Positions 34,601 to 49,600 of a stretch of 64,000 bases of DNA are shown here, piece by piece; within the stretch, counting starts at the first letter, position 1, and each line of letters opens with the position of its first letter. The notes beneath the pieces were generated by a model. That model did no database searches, was not told the DNA's origin, and was given only the letters and a program-made list of their open reading frames with translations. The translations under genes were made by a program, and so were the position numbers. The DNA comes from Haliclystus octoradiatus (Eukaryota; Cnidaria; Staurozoa; Stauromedusae; Haliclystidae): the NCBI GenBank assembly GCA_916610825.1, contig OU744453.1, forward strand, positions 19,432,241 to 19,496,240. Reading direction: 5' to 3'.

Positions 34601-37600
34601 CATTTTAATTACAAACCTCATTGGAATCTTTTAAATCCGATCTAACAGCTTCCAGTCGCATTTTACTTTCGGATAATTCATTACCAAAGTTAACTTTTTC
34701 TGCTCTCAAATGATGCAGCTCAATTTCAAGTTGTGACTATAAAAATAAAACCCAATGTAGGAGGAATGAGCCTTAACTGGCAACAGCAAAAAGTAGCAGT
34801 TTGCTATCCAAAAATTCAGTTAATTTCGTTTCCCTGAAGTTGTTACATTGTTTGTTGAAGTTCAAGGTTTCAAGCAAACTATTTTTGATTTCCAGCGTTG
34901 GCTGTAGTTGCAAATGTGCGCAAATACAAAAAGTTTTATTTTTATCGATATGGCGAGAGTAATGAGAGTAATGATAATAAACACGGTGGGTTGATGCTAG
35001 CAGAGCCATCTATTTACAAGAGTTGGGACACTTCTGCCATTTTTGTATCTTTTTGCCTGGACCCGAGCACGTTTTTAACAGTGCGCATGTGCAGGAGAAT
35101 GTTGTGTGTTTTTTCAGCCATATTGGATTGTATTTTTTCACGCGTTTCACTTGAAATGATCGACAATCTGTTTCTGAAAGAACAAAGATGGCGTCCAAAA
35201 ATCACGTGACTGGCATCTGTCCAATTGGAGACGATAGCGGCACATGAAAGCGTGTCTCAACTCTTGTAAATAGATGGCTCTGGATGCTAGAGCTGATGTA
35301 CATTGCACACTGTCTGTATAATTTTTCTGATAAGCTATACAATAGGTGTTGCCTCTTTAATGAATATGTCACGATAATGATGTTAATGATGCAGTTAATG
35401 CAGGACAAACAACAGCAACAACAATCAATTGTCTCTTACCAGCGTCTGCCTCGATTCGTCCAATGATGCTTCTTTCGTTTTGAGGCTCTTGGTTGTTTCT
35501 TCTGATACTTTTGTGTATCCTTCTAATTTCGAGCCTGTATTCATCAATTCTAAACGCAATGAGTTTCGCTCGTCCTCTACAAGTTTTACCTGGTCACAAG
35601 AATAAATAAATTGAGTATATATATGCAACAGCATACACTATGTCGCAATAACATGAGATGGGGAAAGGGGTTAAAACTGGATAGAGATCAAAGAACCCTC
35701 ATCAAAATCATCGCCGGTTGACTGTCTTAATCAATTTCTCAGACCGCTTCCGTTAAAAGTTTCAAATGTCTCATTGAAAAGCATTTACGACCTTCATATT
35801 TGATTTTTTTTACGTTTCGTCTTTGTTAAGACTCACACTCTACTGTATGTAAATCAAAAACAAAATAATAGCTTGATCTCGATTCCAAGAAGGTCGAAAC
35901 GAGAACGAATCAAAAAGTCAAGACACATACATTAAAAGTATTAAATAATTAGTAAAATTGTGGTAGCAAACAACCAAAATTAATAAAATAGATTTCTAGG
36001 CATCTTTTCGTTTGAATCAATGCTTTGATAAAGAATAATAGCAAATTTAGGAAGAATTATGAACTTTTAACAACATTCATAACGGTCATAATTGATGATA
36101 TAAATGATGCATTATAGCGACAAGGAAATTTCTAATCCATCACTACAAAAAATGTATAAGGTAAAGCTGTATATGGCACTTACCTTATCTTCTATAGACG
36201 ATAGCTTTTCCTTGAATTCAACGTTGGTAGATGTAAGTGTATCAATTTCCTATATTGAACATGAAAAAGATTGAGTCAAGTTATTTACAATAACACATCT
36301 TATTTTATAAATGAATATCTCCAGAAATGACCTCGCGATTTGTTTATTGTTTTATCGGTTATACTGTATAGTTTTCTGAAAATACCTTGACAAGAAAGTC
36401 AACTTCAGTTTTTCTCTTCCATGATTCCTGTTCGAGTTCAACAACAGCCTAAGATAAAAACAAGAATGACATCATCAATACACATTAAAAATAAAAAAGC
36501 ACAGTATTGAAGATAGTGTTATTTTAATAGTCACCTTCTTTTCATTCGCAAGCAAATCATCTTTGACTTTTATGTCATTTCTGAGTTTTAATATTTCATC
36601 TTTCAATTCCTTCTCAGAGACACGATAATTATCTTCAGTTTTAGCGAATAATTGTTTTTCCTACATCATATAAATAGACAACAGAATTACATAATTATTT
36701 AGTAGTACCATTTTCATTTATAACTATGACACATAATTCAAGTTGTAGAAGAGGGCTAGCATTTCGCATATACAGGCCACGGCAGCTTAAATGTAGCATA
36801 TCGCACGAAATCGTATCGTATCCTTCTGTGGTAAATTCAAATGTACGGGTCTTGATGGGATTTAAATACTAATACTAGGAGGAAATGAACACATTGAACA
36901 GTTTATTGTTACAACTTTTGAGTATGTTAAGATTCTGTTAAATATTTTGATAGAAAATAAAACTAATAACAGATGAACAGCCAAATTGATAATTTAACTA
37001 TAATGGAGGTTTGTCTGTGAGTTTTAGGGGTCTATTCTTTTATCACTTTCGAAACAATCCAAACACGCCCCCTTCAATTCGAGGATGTTCTTGGGATTAT
37101 CCAGCGATCGTATGGTATCGGATAAATGCATTTTCCATTTCATAACACCGGCATGCGCTCCTTAAATCACCCTGCACATATATATCGAATGTAAAAGAAC
37201 ATGCAGTTAAATCTGCATTCAAATGTGGGTTCTGACTATGATTCTGTTTGTTCTATTTGATATTGTATAGTTATCCGTGCGCGTGTGCCTTCAAACAGGA
37301 ATACCAGTACATTAAAATAAAACATTTAAACCATTATATAAGAATACAATTAGCTTGATGACCAATTGGATGCTTCGTAGTTTTATGTTAACCGGCATAA
37401 CACTATTTTTGTGATGATATGTAGATTTGATGAACAGATTTAAGTAATTGTTAGTTTATGAGATTATGAGGTAGTTAATGATGTTAGTGATTAAGTGATA
37501 GCAGGAATGAGTATCATATCGCATCTCTTTCTGTCCAAAGGATTCCTTTATTGGTTAGTGATAAACATGCTCATGTCTGTGCAGTGTTTCTAGGCAGGTC

Positions 37601-40600
37601 TCCACCGTCCTGTGATCACGCAGAGTACAGCAGTCCGCACCTTCACAGAGACTGTCGACTTCTATAAGAGATGACCCTAACGGGTATTTATGACTAACAG
37701 TTCTGATGTCGATTCATGAGGCGACTAGTGACAATTGGGAAAAGTAGACAAGCATTATTATGCGAAGACGAGGGCCATGATTGGATGATGGTGTGCTAGT
37801 AATTATTCAGATACATCGACGCTTCTCACCTTATTTAATGAATCTTCAAGTGAATTTACAACTGATTTAGATGCACCCTGTTTAATCAAAACGATCCAAG
37901 CAATTTATATTAAAACGGTTGTTACGTCTAGTCGTGTATAAATTAAAAACTTATTAAGAGAGGGACATTTTCTCTTTAAGACGAGGAAATTCTTTAATAA
38001 TGACCACACAGAGACGTGCAATCTTTTCACGCATAATTTTTAAGGAGAACTTTATTCGTAACAAATCCTTGTAAAGGAAGATGTTTTTTTAGAAAATTCT
38101 CACATTTGCTGTCTTACGACCTGCTAGCAGATAAGCAGGGCCAAGAAAATATGTGACAGCTGATCTATGTATTTTTATGCGTGTCATTTTTCTCTTAGGA
38201 ACATTTTTCGTTGTATCTTTCTTGAAAGTGGTACCCCTTCAGTCAGCATATTCCAAGTAGCCATCCCTTAAATGGGAACTTTAAATTAATTATTCTGCTT
38301 TTGTAAGCTATTTTAAGATTAATAAATAACGAAGTGTAACTGCACGCTAGGGAATTGGTTGGTGTTGAAGTAGGCAGGGGGCTGCGCTGACAGTCCTGAC
38401 GGGGAGGAAGATTAGCTATTGGTTCACAAGCACAATGATGAAAACAATGGAAGCACATCCTATCTTGCAAGGCGAGCCTGTCTAAAGTAAACACCATTAG
38501 AGGTAGTTTTATATTGTTTGTGTATATTATTTTTGAATCAGAACGCAGTGAGCTCTACTTTTGCCTTTACATTTAAACAGGGTTTCTTGTTTTTATTGCC
38601 ATAATGGATTCTCTTTTACACAAAGAATAAAATTTAGTTGAAAAGGTTCGACATTTTGGCGTTAACTTCCGCAATTTCCAAGCCATGATTACGAATTTAC
38701 ACTTGGAGTAAATTAATATCAATATAGATATTACTTAAGTTTAAATTTGTAATCATGGCTTGAAAATGGTGGAAATTATGCCAAAACGTCGTCAAATCAA
38801 ATCAAATTTGTTGGACTAAAATGTATTCCTTGTATTGCGAATTTGAAAACCATGTTCTAACTGGATTCTCAATTGCCATAATATGTAATTATATTGTATT
38901 ATTATACCTCTGATTTTTGTATTTCATTTTCTTTACTTGCAAGGGATATTCTCGCATTTTCAAGAGTCTCACGAAGTTGGTCTCTTTCGCTTGTAAGAGT
39001 TGCAATTCTGAAAAGAGACAACACAGGAAAAATTGATTAGATGACGAATCTTGACAAACTGCTTTCCGCTCGATATGGCCTTATCGATTCTTCAAACCCA
39101 ACTTCGGGGGCAACTTCGCTCAAATAATGCTTTGACAAAATGCCCACGAAACTGTTTCAGATCATGAAAGGATAGTCCAAATATATTCAAAAAACACATA
39201 TTACCCTGAGAAATGTTTCGAAAATTTTGAGCAAAAATATAATTTGTGGAAAAAAGGTTAACAATTGCCCAAAAGTCACAAATTATACCCAAACAAATTT
39301 CATAGCAAAGAATCCCCTAACTTTTTTTTTAGAATTGTTTCCTTTAATATTTGAACGTCCAAGTATACGAAAAGTATAGAAGTAACACCCCGGGAACCCC
39401 ACAGGCTCATTCCTTATGAAAATGAGTCAAACGGAGACCACAACGAAGTAATTTTTAGGATTCTTTAATTTCCCTCAAACAGAGTTAGCAGTGTAGCTTT
39501 ATCACTGAGATGCTTCGTGTAGGATATTGCCTCATATTGATGTAGGCCTCGTATTCACTGTATGTAATTGTCCTCATAATAATGAAATACATTCATTCAT
39601 TCTCTACAATTCGTACGCTTGACCAGTGTATCTTCGAAACATACACAATGTAAGTAGTGGTCTCTCTAGCAAAATCCAAATAATACTTTCTTTTAGATCA
39701 ACTCTGTATATAAAGGCCACCTGTTTATAATGGTCACTCTAGCAAAATCGAAATAGTGAATCAATTTTGTATTTAAAACTTTCCTGTGTATAGTGATCAC
39801 TCTAGCTATTTCCAAAAATAATATTCAATAGAAAATACTTTTCTATTGAATCAATCCTGTTTCTAAAGGACCCCCTGCAACAGCAGTCAATATCTTAACA
39901 TTTCATAACTTGACAGGTTTCATATCACGCAATTTATGGCGAGAGAGGAATTTCATCAGTCTTATCATTTTTGAATAATGATTTTATGAGGAAAGCCTAG
40001 ATCTATTCAATTACTGCATGTAGCTCATCGGTCAGTTCTTAACCAATCAATAGCCACTTACGTTTGATTGGCATTCGATAGATCACGTGATATCTGATGA
40101 CATTTATCCTGAAAGGAAAATAATGACGTTGAATAAGAAAGTTGATCTGATCTGAAATGATCTAATAAGAAACTTAAAAATTCATTATTTGGTAATAAAA
40201 TATAACACAATTAATGTTTCTATTGACAACGTTTTGGCATGCACTGAGTCCATTCTCGAACTAACATTATTTTACAAGTTATCTATAAACATTTAAGGCA
40301 TCAGTAATTTTTATGTAGTATAATTACACCTTTTATGTTCAATAAAATTAAAGACTAGAGAATGGGGTCTATTAACGTCAAAACGTTGTCAACAATAATA
40401 CCATCTACGCTTTGATATTTATTGTTAAATCTATCACATTGAAGATTCTTAGTAAATAAAAATAAAACATTATAAATACTACATGCTGAACAGTTATTAA
40501 TATGTTTTAATCTTACTTTCTCAATTGATAACTTTTCAGCGTGTGATTCAAGAGATAGTTTTGTTGTTTCAATATCCTTTTGGGTTAAATTCAAATGACC

Positions 40601-43600
40601 ACTGCGCTCACTCAACACTGCATTTAACGAACTTAGCTAAAAAAGAGAAATTGTTGAAAAAAAAAATTAATCACGGAAACAACACAGGCATAATGATGAT
40701 CAGGGTAAAAATTACCATCAAAACATCAAATTTTCTATTTCTAGCAATTGTCAGTCAGTATTATAATACAAGTCTGTTCTACGCAAAAATTTACATTTTC
40801 ATTGAGTTTTCTTCGTAGAACAGACAGTCAACGCGCGTAGCCCCTGGAGTGTAGCAAAACAACAGTATCTTCTACCTATATAGAGTACATGATATTCAAT
40901 AACAAGAATATCTCAATGAGAATAAGTGTATTACTAGATCCCATGCAAATTGGAGCCATCATACAAGTTGAATAGCCGCTTCTGGAATTGCATAAACCAT
41001 AGTTTCCATTTCGGATAGTATCGGACCATTGGGACTCCCTGTGGTCCAAAATCGGTTGCCTCGATGTAAGACTATTCAGCAATTGATTGTGTACGATAAT
41101 CGCAAGATCACCCCCTGTGTGAACCCATGGTGATCTGCAGATCAAAAATCGAAACAACGAATAAATCATATTTAGCAAATACCTCTGACTCCAAACAATA
41201 CACTCTGCGATCTGACGCTTCAAGTTTCAATTCTGATCTCTACAGAAATCAAAACAGCAATTATTGAGTACCATTGTCTATTCATCACATCAAAAACAAA
41301 AGCTAGCTGCATCGTGTTCATATCGTAACTTACTTGTAGATTCTCCCTCATCGAAGCAATTTCCTTGTCAGCTTTGATTCGAATCTTATGAATATCTTCA
41401 CGGGATGTTTGACATGTCCTAATATAATGTTTGAATACGTGATTATAATCCAGTCATGTGAATGTAAAATGGTTGAAAATCTTGTGATAATTGACTTACT
41501 TTTCTAAATCGTATTTTAATCTTTCTGCTTTATCAATGGTTGAATTTGACTGTTCAAGACGATTTTTGAGACTTTCAATCTAAGATGTAATAAAAGACAT
41601 TCTTTATAGCATTAGCCTCATTTCATACTGGTCTTTATCTTCAAACGTGGGGGTAGTATAGTATTGTAGTAGGACTAGTCAAACATTAAACAGGCTATAA
41701 AGTAGACTTACGGGCATTAATACGGAATTGAATGAAACTAAGATATTAATCAATATTGGCTTCGTTCTCCAACATTTAAAAAAACATTCTACATTCAAAC
41801 TAGCTTCATATCAAACAATTTTCATTACTTTTTTTCTCATACGGGTGAGACAGAAGGTATAGTTTAAGCGTACGTTCCCGGGGATCAACTTCCATACTTT
41901 GGGTATACGGGGACGTCCAAATATTAAAGGGTACCTTTTCAACATTCATAACAAATTTTTTGGAGTATGCTTAGTCAGAATTTTTTTTGAGGTATTCTTT
42001 TGACGCCTTTGCAAGTTTTTCATGGTGCAAAAGAAATTTTGCATATGAAATTTTTTTCTTTAATAATCTTTTTTGGTTGAATTTGCCATAATAAAAATAT
42101 ACTTGGGGTATCTTTTTCATCATGTGAAATTTTTTTATGGTCATTCTGCCAAAGTTCCATTTGAACGACCCCGTCGAAGCGCAATGGAAGTTACCCCCGG
42201 GACGTTCCCCTGATTCCTCTTCCTGACGCCAATTCACGGTGCTCCTGCCTGCTAACCATTAAACCCCCCTCATATTCTACCTTGCTACTCCATGCCCACT
42301 TTTTAGTCATCGAACAAACATTCCACTTCACACATTCATTAGGAAATGTTTTTGTCTGCAATTAGTACATTTCTTTTTCAGTTATATACCAAATAGATTT
42401 GTCAAAATTTTGTAGATGTACATCTTAGTATATTATTTAGCTTATTTCTAAAAACTCTGTCTCTACATAACATATACATTTATATATACATATGTATGTA
42501 TCATAGGCTGTACATAAGCGGTAGAATTAATATTTAATGTTTTATCCTGTATCTGCCTGACACGGCAATTTTATTGTTATGGAAATATATTATCTATCTT
42601 TCTATCTATACCACTAACCTCGTTCTGTAGTCTTTTCTGTAGATTCTTATCATTTTCTTGTGTTAAATTCATTCTGTCGATTAATGATTTCATTTCTGAT
42701 TCTATTGACTTACATTTCATCTCTTCTTGAACGAATGATTTTTCACTTGCAGCCTACAGAATATCAAGACAAGTTTTACCAATGTAATAAACCACCATTT
42801 TTATAAAATTCTAGCAAAGTTGTATAAAGCTGGGATTAAGGATTCTATTATACTGGGAAGACATATCTGAGCCTATTGATTTCAGAACCGCTTAAGCATT
42901 CGAATTACACTATGCCAAAGTAATCTGGTATGGTAAGGCTGCTCTAAGCGAGCGAAAACACTCGGCTACGAACATGATGTAAGATGCAGTGATCCGTCTT
43001 TGGCTGGCGAGCGTTGTAATGTAATCGATCGAATTCGGTATGATATTTAGTCTGATGATGATGATATTAAGAAATCGCTTAGACGCACGTCATCTAATTT
43101 ACTTACTAATGCGTCACTCTTTTGTTGCAGCCTCTCTTTAGTTCGATTCAATTCGCCTTGTAAGTTATTCTTCGTTTCGTTTAAATTTGATTGCGTTAAA
43201 TTCAATTCTCCCTGTAGATAGCAGAAGAACATTTATTACTGTGTTGAAGTTGATACAATTTAATCAAATACATCATTCGAACAACGTATATAGGTAGAGG
43301 AACATTCTTTATTACATTAGGATACGAATTTTGAAAATATAAACACTTTAAATTTCTTGAAAATCTACTGAATATGGATCTGGTGTAGCTTACGCCAAAT
43401 GAATTTCCTACAATCCAGTAGCTTTTAAATTAGTTAGTAGCTAGTTAATGGTGAATGATGTTAATGACAGTTTAAAGATAAGTTCTGTCAAGGACAACAA
43501 CATGAAAGTAGCCATCCCAACCTCAAAATTCACAGTATTTTCAAAGTACCTTGGTTCTACTTAATTCCAATTGCAATTCATTATAACTCGATTCCGTAGT

Positions 43601-46600
43601 TTTCTTTGAACTGTCCAGTGCTTCTAATTGGGACATAGCTTGTGCATGCTCATGTGATGTCCGCTGTGCATCTCTTAAAAGGGTTTCGTGTTGTTTGAGT
43701 TGACGGTTGTATAATTCCTCTTGTGTCGAACGAGCATCTTTTTCATGTTCAAGAGCGAGTTTTAAATCACCTATGTCCGATTCTAATTGATTGATATGGC
43801 TATTTCGATTACGTAATTCAACTTCAAATTTGCGACATGATACTTCAAGAGAATGTCGTGTTTCAGTTTCGCTGAAAGAGAAACATTATTATACAATATC
43901 AATGAAGATTTTTCTTTTACTTTTTATTTCAATTTTACTTTTTTATATGACTGAATTGTTAATCAGTGAACCGCACATTCAAGATATAGTACTCAATATC
44001 GCAAGGGACCGGGCGGATTTAAAATTTAGATCTCAATCACCTGAGCTAAGCGATCATATACGCAGTTAAGAGACTTATCGGATATCGAGACTGAGGTGTT
44101 TATTGTTAATTAAAAAACATAATTCATGAATTGATTTCTTTCCAAATCCCTGGAATTTATTGGTTGAGATATATCAAGAAATAGGATGACGTATAGAAGT
44201 AAACAATGAATATTGTACACTATAGCTGGTTTCTAGTAAGAACTGGGAATAGATACTAGGAAATTCAAACAAAATATCAAGAGCATCGGAATTATGTCAC
44301 TTTTTTACAACTGTATGACGTAGTTCTTGTGCTTTCAATTTATCACATACTCTTTTGAATAAATAAATGCAAGATATTTTGTCAATCAACAACAAACATA
44401 CAAACAAGCAGGTACAATACAAACAAACACGACCAGTATAAGACCAGCCAGAGACCAGCAGCACATGTCTTCTTACCTTGTTAATTTCTCTTCTGTTCTT
44501 TCTAATTGATCACGCAATAACTGTGACGATGTCTCCGATGACCGACGCGACTCGATCTCATTCTCAAGTTTAAACCTAAGGCTTCTCACTTCGAGATCCA
44601 TGTCCAATTTACGCTTCTCAGCATTGGCTTGTGATTGGCTGAGAACATCGACAGTTCTACATGAAAACAACCGAGGAATGAAACACTTGAAACATTATTC
44701 TATTGTGACGTCATAGTTAATGACGTAATTATGACGTGACTTACTGTTGTAATTCTGCAATATCAGCATCTTGTTCGTGTTTCGTTGATTCAAGTACTGT
44801 ATTCTTATTGGCTAATTTTTCAACTTGCCTTTGAGAGTCTCGGAGTGAGGTCTGTAATGAAGCGATTGCATTTGGATCTGGAATTAAATAATCAGCATTA
44901 ATATTTTAATGTGACATTCTTCTAGTTCTAGCAATCAATCAGTTTTACTTTTGGGAAAAGTTAAGTAGAGATTGGTAAATTTCATTTTCCATGTAATACA
45001 TTTTCGACAACCCTAATTAGTTGGAAAAGTTTGCAAAAATTGTGAAAATAAACGGGCAGATCATTAACATTGAATCATGAATGTTGTGGGCGATATAGTT
45101 TTGGCTGCTGTCGAGAGATGCAGAGAGAGTGAGAACCATAGCTATCGCACAAAAATGTAACGTTGCAATTTGCAGATTTTGTTCCTTCAAATTTCCAAAA
45201 TTCAAATAAATTTCCTATAAGTAGTAACATTACGTTTATTTATGATTAATTTTAAAGTCGACTAAAAATAAAAATGTGATGTGATTTACATGAATCGCTT
45301 GGCGATTTTTATTCTCAAACGTTCCGTTGTCATGGACAATCGATGCTCCATTTTTTAATCGAATGCGATTCATGGCAATTAACGCCAAAGAAATAAGGAG
45401 CACACTCGGACGACTTTGGATGGTGTCACATAAAATATTCTGCTGATTAAAAATCTGCACAGATCAGAGCAAGAAATATTAATTTCTCGGTAGACAGCTT
45501 GCATATCCGGGGGGGGGGGGTAACTCCAGCTCTTCAGGGACGGGGGTGCCACTTTGGACCCAAAAAATTCCAAAGATTAAAAAATACTACTCAAAAAGTT
45601 CCAGCAGGTTGATTGATTTTAAGTAAACACACAAAAATTATACAAAATTTTTTCAATAATCTTTGAAAAATTCAAAAGTAGGATACCCTAAAGTTCCAAA
45701 ATTTGAAATCTCATACTCAAAAGGATTTTCTTAGCTGGAATATGGACCCAAAAAGTGGCACGTCCCCGTATAGCCATCATAGTGGAGTTACCCCCTCCCG
45801 GTTGCTATAAATAATGAAAGATCTCGATGAAGTACCGATCTCAATAGTAGCTCAGATAAGTGTATTGATCAAAAAGAACCAGAGAATGATGTATATATTG
45901 TGTCAGAAGCAACGCTACTCACCTACAGAATCATTAACACGTGTTGACAACAGAGGATGACCACTGACCATGGAGCTCGATTCTGAACCACGTGGATACA
46001 TTGCGCTAAACGATGGGGTTTGGATACGAGGACTGAGAGAAGACATGTACTTTGAAGCGAGAGGGTAAGGTTGATTTGGCTTTTGGCGGTAATCCTGAGA
46101 AAATAAGAGAAATGAAACTAAATTTAAAAAAAAACTGATTGGAATGGTTGTTATACAATAATAAAGTATGGCCGAATTGAGTTTGTATGTACCTCGTTTC
46201 GATTTATTCCATAATCTAGGTCAATGTCATCAGAGCGAGGTTTGCTTGAACCCATACTGACGTCATCGAGGTAATCAGCACCATCATTCGAAGGTGAACT
46301 ACAAAAAAAACTCAAGCAAGTTAAGAAGCTAACCTGACTATAGTAGATATGATTGAAGTTTCTCTTCCAATCTTGACCCTTTTGATTTCGAGGGATAATG
46401 CAGTATCAGGCGTTTTTTAAATATCACATGACTCCCACCCTCTTCATTAAGTTCATTAGACGAGATTACTTAGATAGAATTCGAAGCTTATTATAATAAC
46501 ACTCTTGATGCGGCATACGGTATTAAGTTTCTCATCGAACCTACCAGGAGATAGATTAACATCCAGTGTCCTAACAATTTAAATATCAACATCAAACAAC

Positions 46601-49600
46601 AAAACAAAACCAGGTTCGAAAACGCAATTATAGCTTGATACCACGAACTATAGTCTCCAATTTGATCAGGAATTTTAAAAACATAAACTTATGGTTATTC
46701 AAGTAATGTAAAAGTTTACAAAAATGTGCATGCACGGACCGCTGTGCTAATATAAATACACAAATACCAATTGTTTAACGTAAAATATAATCTGCCTATT
46801 GAAAATGATATCTAAATTTCTTCAGCAAAGCCTTGGTATCAGCGTATACAAGTTCATGGCTCATGCAGTTAATTGTAACCGAGAAACAGTATATAATTAT
46901 TACAATCTAGCCTCCTTGCATCCGTAACTCACCCTCTATTATTGACATCATCGCTTTCGGATTCGATGACGCTATAATCTGATAAATTATCATCTTGATC
47001 CAAATGAGGCTGATGATCGTATGTACGAGTGACAAGATTTGTACCGTGTTGGTTACGACTAACCGGGGTATCGGTCCTTAGTGGAGTCGGAACCATGTGT
47101 TCACTGTTTCTTCTACTGGCTGAAGGAGATGGTGAAACACGCGCCGTAGCAATCGGTATATTTCCCTTAGCCGATTCCTCAAGGAATACAATCACATCTT
47201 CTTTGACCATGTTTGAACCTATGAAGATCGCAAAGATATCATAATAGTCGGAGCGGAGATAATATTTTCGATTCCAAAATGACGCAAGGAATCCTTGCAT
47301 TTTGATTGGTCAAATAAAAGTACTACCAGTGTTCGAGAATACGAGTTGAATCAATATACAGTAAAAACATTTATAGCGGTCACCTCTGCACAGCAGCCAC
47401 TTGTATATAGCGCCCACCCTTGGATAGTATTTTCTATTGAATCAGCCCTGTATATGGAGACCACATGTATACCACGGTCGCTTTCTCTACATTTTATAGT
47501 TGGCTGCAAATATAACAGGTTTTACTGTAGATACCTATTATGTTTCAACAATATTTTGAAAAGATATATCACACAAAGACGTGAATTCCTATTGTGAAGA
47601 GCAGTAATGGTAAACAGTCATTACTGATCTCACGCATAGCGATACTCTACAACTCTTTATAATTCGCCATCACAAGATTGGCACTTATTGGGTATTCTTC
47701 AGATGACTCTGGTGTAGAGTTTTAATTACAGATACAGTCAGATAATGGTGCTCTGTCATAAGAGCAAATCCCCTAGTTACGAGGTGGGGAACGTATCAGA
47801 TATGTAAACAACACGAAAACGAGGCAAGAGCATAACAATTGAGAGAACACATGACACAGCATGACTGTACAAGGTGAAATGCAAAATATGTTACAAATAA
47901 GGAGTATTTCTTGGAGCGTTATTTAAACAGAAAACAGTTTATAGAAAAACTAGTAGTAGCATTACTCCGGAAACCATTACATTTACTTCTCAGTCTAGTT
48001 AATAGATTCATGTTTGAATATAACATGGCGGCAAAAAGTGATAATTAAATGTTTGCAGATGGCTATAAAAGTCAACAACAACGGCAACTTCTTTCATTTT
48101 CGTTGGAAGGAAAACTGGAACACGGAAATTAATAAATATCGTCTCTACAATCTAATCTCACCAATAAAATTTATTTGTAATCAAGGTAATAATAATGTAA
48201 TCAAACAAACCTGGTAAAGATATTCGCGCGCTTTTAGCGTCCCGCTTCACAACAGAACCACGTGAGAATATGCCATCGAGGCAGCCGAATACGTCTCCAA
48301 TAGTAACCATATACCAATGTAAGAATGTTGGTACAAAATAAAGGCTCAAGAAGTCAAGAAATACTGAATAAAGGAGCAGTTTAACTCAAAACATCTACTT
48401 CGTCGGGAGTAAAAACAGTTCAACGATGAGCACGAGACACAACAAACTACTCGCGCGGTTAGAGAACAACAAAGCCTTTATAACGGCAAGAACAAAAGAT
48501 CTAAATTTGTACAAAGTAGATAAAATAGAATGCCACAGGGAGACGTCACCAAGCAGATCGTCTAATCACTTATACAGCCAATGAAGACACATTGGCAAGA
48601 AATAATTGCATGATTATTATGATTCAGGATTAGATATTTAATGAGAAGGGATGCTTATTTCTGTGTTATTTCTTATTAGACGCTGAACCTGTCTCTATAC
48701 GATGAGTGGCCTTCTTGTGTAAGAAAAACGAGGTAGCAAAATCGTTTACAGCCACCGTCAAAATAATATCGAGACCAGCGGTTGCTTAAATAGGAGAATC
48801 GGTTCACCAAAAATTAAAACACTTATTCGTATTCAAATCACACTCATTCGCGCGACCAAACTGGAGCATTGTAAAAAAAACTAGCCTGTTCCAGCTTTTA
48901 TTGTAAGATAGGATACGAAGTTTAGATGGATGGAAAAGGGCTGGCGTTCGTCCCCTGCAAGATTTAAGAAATATGAAGAGCATACCTGTGACTGGTGAAT
49001 CTGTTTCATCGTCTGGATTAAGAACATCGCAATTTCCAGGGGGTGGAGACAGGGTATTCTGCTGGAGGTGTTGCCGTTGCATTTGTTCCTCCTGTTGTTG
49101 TTGTTGCTGCTGTTGTTGTTCTAGGCGTTTTCCTTCAATGTTCTCGATCAGTTTATTTTCTTTTTGCTGCAGCTCCTTCGTTAACATTTCTTGCTCAACT
49201 CTCCTAGAAGTATAGAAGGAATAAAATAGATTATTATATAGTGATCAAGATGGAAACACGGTTTGAAGAAAGTAAAATGGAGGAACATCTTCGTAATGAT
49301 TCAAAATGTCATTTAGCTTCCGCTTTGAATTCACCACCCTCCCCGAAAGTTAACTCAGCCTGAGACTCACCTGTAGCAGAGGACATAGATCTATAGCTAC
49401 AACTTTTGTTTTTATAACCTATATACGAATCAGTAAAGTAATTGAGACGGTACCGAAGGCGCCCGTACGACTCTTCTATTTGTAGAGAAGTGACTCTTTT
49501 CACTAGAAGCAATGATTTTAAACGATCTTTCACGACCTCAGCCGCGACACTGCAGATCAATTTCAGCATATTTCATGACAGATAGGCCTCGATTGTCAAT

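Noticed and set aside
34773-35209. Overlapping open frames on both strands
   Set aside because: Most of the span is the 282-bp MITE at 35001-35282, and the frames cross its boundary.
41971-42237. 88-codon open frame on the minus strand
   Set aside because: It lies in a family E MITE and its flank.
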